A stretch of DNA of 34,091 nucleotides, taken from contig JAZLJI010000074.1 in the NCBI GenBank assembly GCA_045617825.1, positions 1 through 34,091 on the forward strand, in the 5' to 3' direction. The DNA comes from UBA6987 sp045617825. GTDB taxonomy: Bacteria; Bacillota; Clostridia; Lachnospirales; Lachnospiraceae. The position numbers were made by a program, and so were the translations under genes. This document shows positions 15,701 through 23,400 of this stretch, piece after piece. The first letter of the stretch is position 1; every line of letters starts with the position of its first letter. The notes below the pieces were generated by a model, which saw only the letters and a list, made by a program, of their open reading frames with translations, was not told the DNA's origin and did no database searches.

Positions 15701-16604
15701 CATATCCACCCCCGAGAACGTGGTGGAGATGTTCCAGGACCAGGATTACGAATACCGCCATTTCGGCGGCGAATACGGCGAAGCCGCCTGGGAAAGCCTT
15801 GTCGGCAAGAGCCGCGCGAAGCATGAGGCTGCCGTGGCCGGCATGGCAAGGAAGCGGGCCGAGGAACAGAAGGAGACCGCGCCGGCGCTGACGCAGAAGC
15901 GCAGCAGCGTGACCTTTATGGAGGTGGACGCGGAGGCTTACCGCGCCGAGCAGGCGGCTGCCGAGCAGCTGGCCCGGGAGCGGCGGGAGGCCGAAGAGAA
16001 AAAGCCCGCCGAAAAGCAGGAGAAGGCTCCGACGCTTACAGAAGAAAGCTCCGCGGTGCTCTTCGAAGAGCTCTCCGCGCCGGAGGAGGAAGCCTCTGTC
16101 CGCTTTGAGGAGCTCCCCGAGAGGCCGCAGCAGACGCTGTCGGCTCCGGTGCAGCTGCCTCCCGCGCAGCAGACTTACGCCGCCTCGCCGGTGGACCAGC
16201 TGCTGATGGAGCGGCTGAGCAAGTTCAGCTACGATGCCATGGTCGAGGAGATCCGCCGCTCCGTGAAGAGCGAGCTGGAGGCCCAGGCGGGTCCTGAGTA
16301 TCTGAAGGCGCCGCAGCTCGCCGCGGAAGCTCCCGCAGCGGAGGTGCTGCCGGCAGCGGCAGGCGTTGCCGTGGGCAGTATTTTCAACGAGGAGGCCATG
16401 CAGCAGCTGGCTGAGGAGGAGGCGGAGGGCCCGAAGGAGGAGCCTGAGGCTGCCGGGGACAGCGACTTTGACTTCATGAAGATGCTCATGGAGGAAGCCG
16501 CGGACGCAGAGGAATTCAACTGCTTCGAGCTGATGAAGGAATACGGAGAAACGACGCTGAGCATCACGCTGGAAGACCTGATGCGGTACAACGCGTCGCA
16601 CTGA
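12759..16604 (+). CDS. virB4: VirB4 ATPase fused to an N-terminal PrgI/VirB3-like membrane segment
   Basis: This 1281-aa protein energises pilus or channel assembly. Residues 1-85 contain two closely spaced membrane helices (VVLGLIAAVVFVFVLV and WSIAVILLAVLLLV) in the PrgI/VirB3 style. A charged coiled-coil linker follows to about 200, then the VirB4 N-terminal domain to about 600. Walker A is GKSGCGKS at 627-634, Walker B is VVVIDEAHVF with Asp868 and Glu869, and VITQNIKDF follows as the conserved Gln-containing motif. The ATPase ends near residue 1015. The last roughly 265 residues are Glu/Ala-rich and probably disordered, with a related short motif three times: SSVTFMEVD, SSAVLFEELS and ASVRFEELP. 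The start is ATG 12759 behind AGGAAAGGAAGG. Typical VirB4 proteins are about 800 aa, so both ends are extended. Confidence 0.93.
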   Translation: MRLIPGKTKVQIELFKGVTLTDVVLGLIAAVVFVFVLVSDLPGKLYWSIAVILLAVLLLVRIDEPNYAFLMRICRHIGYKHHFRRTVSDAKLIRQNEAEVGPAEERELNELELQYRAENPEEFAVEEVPEEPEETAAERKARLKAEAAERKADDKILKNKETTKEEADAIWLKRAQQSAAKKQSRAKKKQADAYPMKEIIGFTKIADGFIEYAGEYFGAVLEIPPVEFRFFSEHRRNNAIENAFGRVLRAVPMDYSMNIVKLERPVRYEDQLDGEYDRMNALTAAYESGELTEEEYRSRAEILMSRYSDVWNINHNDKVIEPYYYIVLYNSDRSQLNMSMEQALSALQNGEMKARRLNDRELALFLKYSNGLDFDPAEVDKLDPKDYAEWAMPHDVSFQHRTATVDGLLTHNLRVLNYPAEVGDAWLASVMTVPATKVVVKCKPMERDKATHRIDRSLQELRGQFMATGVDSRRLELEAHIDTLSQLLATLQGENEVLLDVNIYITAYDAILTHNTRNTELKTDQSAVRNLKKTVRRCYSEQGIRLSGMDFDQVNGFIGSQINAWDPFEKSGRGIPSNTVAAAFPWIFASICDKGGIKLGDADGTPVFVDFFQRDNERVNSNMVIVGKSGCGKSYATKSLLANLAVDDSKIFILDPENEYTELAHNLHGKFINVGNATQGRINPFQIITALDDDEETAGNSGSYATHMQFLEEFFRQILPDCDKDSLEYLNSLIDRMYMNKGISGETNLSALKPEDYPIFDDLYDAILSEFQATDNEYIHSMLRMLINYVAKFSTGGRNANIWNGPSTITTDENFTVFNFQSLLANRNGSVANAQMLLVLKYIDNEIIKNRDFNLRHHTKRKIVVVIDEAHVFIDAKYPAALDFMYQLAKRIRKYNGMQIVITQNIKDFVGSEELARKSTAIINACQYSFIFALAPNDMDDLCKLYAKAGGINENEQEEIVSAPRGQAFVVMSPQSRSSFTISTPENVVEMFQDQDYEYRHFGGEYGEAAWESLVGKSRAKHEAAVAGMARKRAEEQKETAPALTQKRSSVTFMEVDAEAYRAEQAAAEQLARERREAEEKKPAEKQEKAPTLTEESSAVLFEELSAPEEEASVRFEELPERPQQTLSAPVQLPPAQQTYAASPVDQLLMERLSKFSYDAMVEEIRRSVKSELEAQAGPEYLKAPQLAAEAPAAEVLPAAAGVAVGSIFNEEAMQQLAEEEAEGPKEEPEAAGDSDFDFMKMLMEEAADAEEFNCFELMKEYGETTLSITLEDLMRYNASH

Positions 16605-16624
16605 TCACAGAAAAGGAAGAGCAA

Positions 16625-16927
16625 ATGACGATCAAACTGATTAATCACGGTACCACGGGCGAGCTGCTGTTAGAGGGAAGAATGAATTCCGCCACGGCGG
16701 AGGACGCGCTGAAGGTCATGGATCAGGTGGCGGACCGCTTCGACGATCTGATCCTGAACTTTGAGAAGCTGGATTATATTTCCTCGGCGGGTCTTCGGAA
16801 CCTGAAGCTTTTATATGTGAAAATGCAGGCGAAAAACGGTGATATCACGATCCGTCACGCCAATCCCATGGTCAAGGAGGTCCTGGAAATGACCGGCTTC
16901 GTGTGCCTGTTCAAAATGGAAGCGTAA
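16625..16927 (+). CDS. STAS-domain protein (anti-anti-sigma-like)
   Basis: This 100-aa protein begins at ATG 16625 behind AAGGAAG, 20 nt after virB4. It is a single STAS domain: beta strand (TGELLLEGRMNS), helix, then ILNFEKLDYISSAGLR, the signature loop with Ser53 and Ser54, and a second sheet-helix unit to the end. In SpoIIAA and RsbV a Ser in this loop is phosphorylated by an anti-sigma kinase and the protein switches partners. Ser54 aligns with the phosphorylated Ser of RsbV. The partner kinase and phosphatase are not in the window. Its place inside the secretion operon suggests either control of the system's expression or a direct regulatory contact with a component; neither can be decided here. 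Confidence 0.88.
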   Translation: MTIKLINHGTTGELLLEGRMNSATAEDALKVMDQVADRFDDLILNFEKLDYISSAGLRNLKLLYVKMQAKNGDITIRHANPMVKEVLEMTGFVCLFKMEA

Positions 16928-16963
16928 CAGACGCGAACGCTGACCGGAAGGAGCTGAAGAACG

Positions 16964-18868
16964 ATGAGGCTTTTTGACCATAAAGCAGCCAAAAGGATAA
17001 CGGCGCTGCTGACTGCCGCGGCGCTGCTGGTGCTGCTCCCGCCGTCCCGCTATGCGAGCGCGGCCGGGACCTACACGGCGGTGGATGAGGAACCCTTTTA
17101 CTGGACGGAGGATCTCAGCACGCTGCAGATCAATAACGTTGATAAGGAACGGGGCAAGCATTTTGCCGAGCATCTGGTGTCCGACAGCGCGCTGATGCTG
17201 GGAATGACGGCTTACCGCGGCGATACCTATTTCATTTCGATGGAAAAGACCGGGTTTATGTTCCCTCTCCAGAACGTAAATCAGATCAATGAGTCGGGGC
17301 TGACCACGCCGGAGGACTTCAAACCGTATATCATACGGAACGTGGAGACGTTTACGGTGAACCGGATACCGTACAGCGGATTTTTCGGCAACAGCGTCAG
17401 GTATTTCTATTCCGTCTATCAGGGGGTGCTGTTCGACTTATATACCTATGACGGGCAGCGGATCGGGTTTGATCTCAAGTCGAGTGACGGCAAGGAGGTC
17501 GCCCGGAGTCTGTCGAACGGTGTCGGCGGACTGAATGCAACGCAGACGGCCTACTGCAGCCGGGCGCTGGAAAAGTTTTATGAGATCGACCTGCATCAGG
17601 CAGGGCCTAACCTGGGAATGCCGGCAGGCTACAGCTTCGCTCTGTTTGACCTTTATACCGGAGACAAACGCCTTGTCATGCCGACCGTGGGAGAGGTCAC
17701 CCGGAATACCAGGGGGGAGGTCACGGATTTCCGGCCGGTGGCCATGCTGGCTCCGCTCAACGTCGGAGACGGGAAAGACATGTATCAGCAGACCGCCTGC
17801 ATGTGGATCGACGTGGGAGACTCAGCTGAGGATTACTACAAGCTGATCTCGTGTGCCCTGCTCCGGCTCGACGGAAATTACGATTACTCGAGGCTGAACA
17901 CCGCGCTTTCCGTTTACGAATGGATCGGCTTGAAGGTGTGCGACAGCCCGGTATATATGGATATCCGCGCGACCAAGAAGGTGTCCGTGGTCACGACGAT
18001 CACCGGAGAATACGTGATCGAGCAGAGCATGCAGCTGGGCACGGCGCTCATTATCCGCAACCGTTCCAAGCTGGTGATCAGATCCGGCGCCACGCTCAGC
18101 CTGACGGGGACCATCGTCAATGAGGGCGACATCATCATCGAGCCCGGCGCGAGCCTGATCGTCTGCAGCGGCGGCGGCATCCAGACGGTGGATCCCTTCC
18201 ATCCGACGGCGGAGCTGCCGGATACGGCTACGCACTACGGACTGATCTCCTGCCAGGGTGATCTGGCGGTGCTGGCCGGCGGTTACGTGATCACGCCGGG
18301 AGAAAGCGAGGACTTCGGCATCAGCGGCGTGCCCGGGATCGCGAGCATCTACAGCTCCTGCTATTCCGGCATCGAGTGTACGGGCGGCAGTCTCAGCGTG
18401 GCCGGGGACATGATGATCGGCACGAGCCTGTTCCTGGCGGGTGCGCAGCTTCAGGTCGCTCCCGGAGGAACGCTGCTGCTGGGCATGATGACCGACAAGC
18501 CCTACGACGCGAGCGATTTCGCCAAAGCCAGAGCCGTACTGACGCAGGGCAATAACCACGGCGAGGAAGTGTACGTCGCCGGGGAGATATACCGCATCTT
18601 AAAATGGCAGCAGCAGCACGATGTCCCGAAGCCCAAAGAAAACTACGGACCGATACAGCCCGGTGGGCAGGACATTTCCGATGCTGCGATAGCGTATATG
18701 GCTCAGTGCGCGAAGTACAGCAGCGTCCCCTTCATCATCGGTGAGGCGGGCACAATGAACGCCTACAATCTGAAGAATTATCCGAAGTCACTCATCGAGA
18801 TCAGCGGCTATACGCTGTTCCTGTGCGATGATCCGAAGGATGCGACGGTCTATTATTTTAATCAGTAA
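16964..18868 (+). CDS. Secreted protein with beta-helix-like C-terminal half
   Basis: This 634-aa protein starts at ATG 16964 behind AAGGAG. A signal peptide (MRLFDHKAAKR, Ala/Leu-rich core, ASA before AGTYT, about residue 34) indicates export. No membrane anchor or LPXTG motif is present, so it is either released or held by protein contacts. Residues about 50-350 form a domain I do not recognise, rich in Tyr and Phe. From about 350 to 525 short strands recur (VVTTITGEYVIEQ, TALIIRNRSKLVIRS, TLSLTGTIVNEGDIIIEP), a pattern typical of right-handed beta-helix or similar solenoid folds found in surface adhesins and carbohydrate-binding proteins. It lies within the T4SS operon between the STAS gene and another membrane protein, so it probably works at the cell surface with the apparatus. 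Confidence 0.75.
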   Translation: MRLFDHKAAKRITALLTAAALLVLLPPSRYASAAGTYTAVDEEPFYWTEDLSTLQINNVDKERGKHFAEHLVSDSALMLGMTAYRGDTYFISMEKTGFMFPLQNVNQINESGLTTPEDFKPYIIRNVETFTVNRIPYSGFFGNSVRYFYSVYQGVLFDLYTYDGQRIGFDLKSSDGKEVARSLSNGVGGLNATQTAYCSRALEKFYEIDLHQAGPNLGMPAGYSFALFDLYTGDKRLVMPTVGEVTRNTRGEVTDFRPVAMLAPLNVGDGKDMYQQTACMWIDVGDSAEDYYKLISCALLRLDGNYDYSRLNTALSVYEWIGLKVCDSPVYMDIRATKKVSVVTTITGEYVIEQSMQLGTALIIRNRSKLVIRSGATLSLTGTIVNEGDIIIEPGASLIVCSGGGIQTVDPFHPTAELPDTATHYGLISCQGDLAVLAGGYVITPGESEDFGISGVPGIASIYSSCYSGIECTGGSLSVAGDMMIGTSLFLAGAQLQVAPGGTLLLGMMTDKPYDASDFAKARAVLTQGNNHGEEVYVAGEIYRILKWQQQHDVPKPKENYGPIQPGGQDISDAAIAYMAQCAKYSSVPFIIGEAGTMNAYNLKNYPKSLIEISGYTLFLCDDPKDATVYYFNQ

Positions 18869-18874
18869 CGCTGT

Positions 18875-18892
18875 GCCGCCGGAAACGGCGGC
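18875..18892 (+). promoter_or_regulatory. Intergenic GAAA-tetraloop hairpin
   Basis: GCCGCCG-GAAA-CGGCGGC is a perfect 7-bp stem closed by a GNRA tetraloop, 6 nt after the stop of the beta-helix-like gene. With no T-run it is not a classic terminator. It may mark an RNA processing or stability point within the operon. Confidence 0.5.
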
Positions 18893-18921
18893 GGGGCCGA
18901 CAGGTCCCTGCGGAGGAAACG

Positions 18922-19974
18922 ATGAAGAAGAAAACCTGGATGATCATAGCGGCAGCGGTGCTGCTGGCAGGCGCGGCGGTAATTCTGCTTTGCGGGATAT
19001 TTGCCGGTAAGGAGACCCTCAGCGAGGAGGGCTTTCCCTATCTGTGCACCATAAAGAGCCGCAAAAAGGGCGCGCTGATCGCGGCCGAGGGGACTATCCC
19101 GGAGGGGTATGCCTGGAGGACCTCCGCGGACAGCTATGATACGCTGAAGGCCGAACGGCAGGCGGACAAGCCGGATCGGGTGAGCTACCTGATCAGGCCG
19201 GCAGAGGTCGGCAGCGGGAAGCTGCAGCTGCAGCTGGCAAATGTGAACGATCCTGCGGACGTGATCGCAGGACTGAGTTATACCTTCTTAACGGACAGCA
19301 AGGGCAGGCTCGAGCTGATCGGCTTCCGCGGGATTCTGCCTGCGGCGCCGGACGTGTTGGGGGCCGAGACCGAGCATCCGTTTTCCGTAAGCACCGGCAA
19401 GAGCGGCACGCTGACCGTTACGCTGCCGAAGACGCAGAAGGGCCATTGGGAGCTTTGCCCCTGCCGGGAGGACCGGCTGACGGCCCGCTGCAGCGAGGCG
19501 GGCGAGGCCGAGCTTTGCCTGCTGAAGGCGGAAAAGACGGAATGCGAAAGCCACGTCTATTTCTATAACGAGGAAGAGGGCGCCGCGTTCGTCCTGACGG
19601 TAAACGCGGATGCCGCCGGTTGGCTGAGCATAGAAGAGTATCAGTACGAGCAGCTCTTGACGGAGGAGGAAGCTCTGAAGAAGCTGCAGGAGCTGGGGTA
19701 TTTCGAGGATAAGCTGGAGGGTTGCTACGGCCTTCCGTTCCTGCGGACCGTCCTGAGCACGAAGGGCGGCGAAGGGCTCAGGACGCAGCTGTCCGAGGAC
19801 GGCTACGAGGAGGCCGGCTTCCTGCGGGACGCGATGGAGCAGTATTGGCGGGAGAAGATGGAGGAATACCTCAAGGAAAGCGAAGAAGCGAGCCGGAACG
19901 CCGAGTCCGCGGCGGAAAGCGGAGCGGCAGGCGATAAGGAAGAGAGCGCGGCGGCGACCGGAACGGAGGCATAA
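18922..19974 (+). CDS. Single-pass membrane protein with large extracellular part
   Basis: I do not recognise this 350-aa protein. ATG 18922 follows GGAGG. MKKK and a hydrophobic helix (about residues 6-27) act as an uncleaved signal anchor, since a cleavage site is not evident. The rest should lie outside the membrane. Residues 35-240 are beta-rich and may form two modules; four Cys in a short stretch (LCPC, ARCSE, LCLL) could form disulphides. A helical acidic segment follows (about 240-320), then a Ser/Ala/Glu-rich tail probably disordered. Such a bitopic protein could stand in for the VirB8/TrbC-like assembly factors that Gram-positive T4SSs need, but no sequence motif supports this. The stop is 2 nt from the next start, so the two genes are translationally linked. 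Confidence 0.72.
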   Translation: MKKKTWMIIAAAVLLAGAAVILLCGIFAGKETLSEEGFPYLCTIKSRKKGALIAAEGTIPEGYAWRTSADSYDTLKAERQADKPDRVSYLIRPAEVGSGKLQLQLANVNDPADVIAGLSYTFLTDSKGRLELIGFRGILPAAPDVLGAETEHPFSVSTGKSGTLTVTLPKTQKGHWELCPCREDRLTARCSEAGEAELCLLKAEKTECESHVYFYNEEEGAAFVLTVNADAAGWLSIEEYQYEQLLTEEEALKKLQELGYFEDKLEGCYGLPFLRTVLSTKGGEGLRTQLSEDGYEEAGFLRDAMEQYWREKMEEYLKESEEASRNAESAAESGAAGDKEESAAATGTEA

Positions 19975-19976
19975 GG

Positions 19977-20453
19977 ATGAATGCTTTGCAGAAGGAGATA
20001 CGCCGGATCCTGAACGGGTATTTCCGGCTGAAGGACAACAGGCATCTCGAAGCCGGCGAGGATCTGCGGGACGTGCAGCTGATGAGCTCGGCGCTGGTGT
20101 CCACCAGGCTGTTCGGCCTTCGGACCCGCAGGCAGTGCTATTTCTCCGAGCTGCAGGAGGATAAGCTGCAGGAGGCCTGCGAGCAGCTGCTGAACGGCAT
20201 GGGCGTCCGGGTGGATCTGCACGAGGCGCCGGAGCTGCTGGCCGTCTATTCGGCGGCCGGTCTGGCCAATTCCTATCTGATGACGGCGGAGCTGGACGGG
20301 CAGGAGGTGCTTTTCACCTTCTATACGGCCAAGGCCCTGTTTTCACGGATGCGGGCCCGGAGAATTTTCCGCAAATGGATGAAATACGCAGGACCCCTGA
20401 AGCTGACGGAGACCTCTGTCAGCGGAAGGAGCCGGTCAAAAAATAAGGCGTGA
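19977..20453 (+). CDS. Small basic cytosolic protein of unknown function
   Basis: The 158-aa product starts at ATG 19977, with GGAGG inside the last codons of the preceding gene. It has no signal peptide or membrane helix. A helical N-terminal half (KEIRRILNGYFRLKDN, DKLQEACEQLLNGMG) is followed by a beta hairpin (YLMTAELDGQEVLFTFYTA) and a strongly basic C-terminal region (RMRARRIFRKWMKYAG, SGRSRSKNKA). I know no family for it. Its size and its position just before the giant secreted and cytosolic proteins would suit a substrate chaperone or adaptor, while the basic tail could bind nucleic acid or membrane lipids. These are guesses from context. Confidence 0.75.
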   Translation: MNALQKEIRRILNGYFRLKDNRHLEAGEDLRDVQLMSSALVSTRLFGLRTRRQCYFSELQEDKLQEACEQLLNGMGVRVDLHEAPELLAVYSAAGLANSYLMTAELDGQEVLFTFYTAKALFSRMRARRIFRKWMKYAGPLKLTETSVSGRSRSKNKA

Positions 20454-20499
20454 AGATAACAGCTCAAACGGTTAAGAAATGAACCTGGGGAAACGACTG

Positions 20500-23400
20500 A
20501 TGAAGAACAAAAGGAACCATATCGATCTGCGCGGAGCAGGGAGCCTCACCAGGAGGGCAGCGGCGTTTTTGCTGGCTGTCCTGATGTGCTGTACCTGCTT
20601 TTCCGTCAAGGCGGGAGCCACCGGTACCGCGCCGGCCGTGAACAGCGGGAACGGAACGGAGGTGACCTCCACCTACGTGCTGGAGGTCTCTTCCGGCGTC
20701 AGCGGCGGCTCGCACGTGCAGTATTTCCGCGTTTTCTATACGGATACCGACGGCGTACAGCGCTCGGAATATATTTACCCGCATGAACAGCTGAACTGCG
20801 CGGCCTTCGTTAAGGACGGAAACGGCACGGCGATCCGGAGCTTTTCCGGCGAGATCGGCGATACCGGCGCGCGCAAGCAGAACGTGCAGAACAACATGCA
20901 CGGCATATCGGTCCCGGACTTCCGCTCGAATCCGAGCGGCGGTCTGGCTGTCAGCGAAACGGATTCTTATCTGTTCACCCTGCCGAAAAAGGCCAGATCC
21001 ATTGACGATATTTCCTTCTTCATTTCCACGACCACAGCCTACGGCACCGGCGGCAGCTCCTCCTGGTCCTGCGTGGGGCTGCGGCTGTTTGAGGTCAGCA
21101 GGCTCTACGGGCGGCAGATGGCCGGCTACTACAGCGCCAACAGCTATTGGGATTTCGACGGCAAGCTGATCGGCCGGGCCCAGTTCAAGAATGCCTACGG
21201 TCAGACCTTCACGCTGAACGGCAGCGGCGCCGAATTCAGCCTGAACGACAGAAATACGTCCTATTCCTTCGTCACGGGGCTGAGTGAAGCCAGGAACGCC
21301 AAGGACACGAACCGGCAGCTGCTGTTCCGCCTGGATCTGGCGGATACCTTCGGCGCCGGGATCGAGGCCCTGGCCACCGGCATTTACCCGCTTGATCCCT
21401 CCTACGCGGATAATCCCTCGAGAAATCCGAAGACCTTTTCCGACATCGCTTCGCTGGAGCTGATCGAGGCCATGTCGCTGGACGTGTATTATCAGGACCT
21501 GTACGGTGTGGAGCGCAAGGTCTCCATGCCGGTCATTTCCTCCTTTATCGGCTGGATCAGTGAAAACTACGCGCAGATGAAAACGCAGCTGCTGGGCGGT
21601 GTCGCGCAGCAGGGCGATACCCTGGTCTTCAGCGGAAATCTGCCTGCCTTCAGCAGCATTACCCGCTTCGGCCTCTGCGTGGGCACCAACGCCGTCGGGC
21701 TGAGCAATATTAATGAAAACATCTCCGAGCAGAGCCACGAGGTCTCCTGCCTCAGATACGAAGCGCTGGCGGCTGAGACGGCTTCGGTCCTGGCGGTGTC
21801 GGTCTACGATCCCGCGCAGGGCAATGTGAGGACCTCCGCGGCAATGGACGGCTGCATGATCAACGTCAGCGTCAGCGGCACGCCGTTCTATGCTTACGTG
21901 TCGGATTCGCCGGCGGGGATGCCGCTGGCCAATAACACCATGGTCCGGCTGACGGGGAAAGCACTCGCCGCCGACGACCTGGGCAGTTCCTTCTTCGCCC
22001 TTCCGACCTACTCCGATGACTATTACATCGTTGAGATCGTCACGGATACGGTAAAGGGCACCGGCAGCACGGAGGACATCAACCTGACGCTGAGCTATAT
22101 CGACAAGAACGGCTCGGAGAAGACCACGGAGGTCTATAACGTGGCCAAGGAAACGGATGCCTTCTTCGGCTACTGGCCGAGCTATCATCCGGATTACGAG
22201 AAGACCAATATCGCCTACCGCAAGGGTATGTCGATAGGCGGCAGTCTGCAGTTCCTGGTAAAGGCGCCTCAGCTGGAGCGCTTCACCTCCGTGAATCTGT
22301 CCTTCGCGGCGGCCGGGCCGGAATATGACGACTGGCAGATGAGCTTCTTCAATATTTACAGGGCCTCGGGCATCACCAGGCGTCATATCGAATGGGTGCC
22401 CGGCATCGAGTACTACGGCAGCTTCGCCACGCAGCAGGATATCACGAGAAATCCGGCCCGCAGCAGCCGTATCCTGAACTACAACAAGAAGACCTACCTG
22501 AACGCGGAGCAGAAGTCCGTGACCGTCGAATTTGACGAGACCGGCGGCGGTTCCTCCGAGGGCGAGAAGGAACAGGAGATCAACTGGGAAGAGATCTCCA
22601 AGGAAATGACCTACAATGAGACCAAGATGGACCTCGGCTTCACGAAGTCGAATTACTATTACAAGGTCAACGTGTCCGTTTCCTCCAACGATGAGGGCCT
22701 GGCCAGCAGCTCCGAATACGGCGACTGCGGTTCGGTGAATCATTTCTATTTCCAGCTCGTCTTTGAAAACGGCAAGAGCGGCTACGTGCTGGCCAACCAG
22801 CAGCTGACCTCCGACGGCTTCCGGGCGGGACAGGTGGAGAAATTCTCCATCAATACCAACCGCAATTACGGCTCGCTGGTGGCGATCCATATCCTGCCGG
22901 ACGATACGATCGAGGGCGAGAACGTTTACGATAAGCTGCGCATCTCGGGGATCACGGTGGAGGAGGTATCCACTCACGCGGTCAACCGGACCTGGGTCTT
23001 CGACAACCCCGGCTGGATCGGCATCGACTACGTGGATCCCGGCGCGCAGTCGACCTCCAAGGGACAGGCCGCGAGATATGAGAGCGACCTGATCTCCACC
23101 TATACCACGGACAGCGAGTCCTACAATATGAATTTGCTGGTGGCACTGTCCACGGGCCAGTATCAGGACAGCGCCTTCGCCGGCAGCCTGACCTGCGCCC
23201 TGACCTATGAAAAGCCTGACGGCTCGCAGGCCACGGTAGGGCCGATCGACGTCGCGGAGGCCATCGCCAACTACTCCCTGCATACGGCGAAGGGCGAAAA
23301 TCTGCCGCGGTACAAGAATTTCGTGAAGGTCGATCCTTCCTACATGCTGCGGGAAAATCATACGGACCGCTTTATGATCTCCGTGGAAAATGCCGCGAAG

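Noticed and set aside
12729..16601. Open frame of about 1290 codons on the minus strand opposite virB4
   Set aside because: It mirrors the VirB4 gene almost end to end, has low-complexity translation and no family motif, while the plus strand has clear Walker motifs. It is a by-product of GC-rich codon use. The same holds for long minus-strand frames at 20464-23361, 23746-26175, 26352-28169 and 30230-32143.
18922..19974. Chagasin-like (I42) protease inhibitor
   Set aside because: A short stretch (GTLTVTLPKTQKGHWEL) recalls the family loosely, but the other conserved loops are not visible.
20479..20499. Upstream ATG for the giant surface protein
   Set aside because: No Shine-Dalgarno precedes 20479, whereas ATG 20500 has GGGGAAA at 6 nt. 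The signal peptide is complete from either start, so this stays a judgement call.
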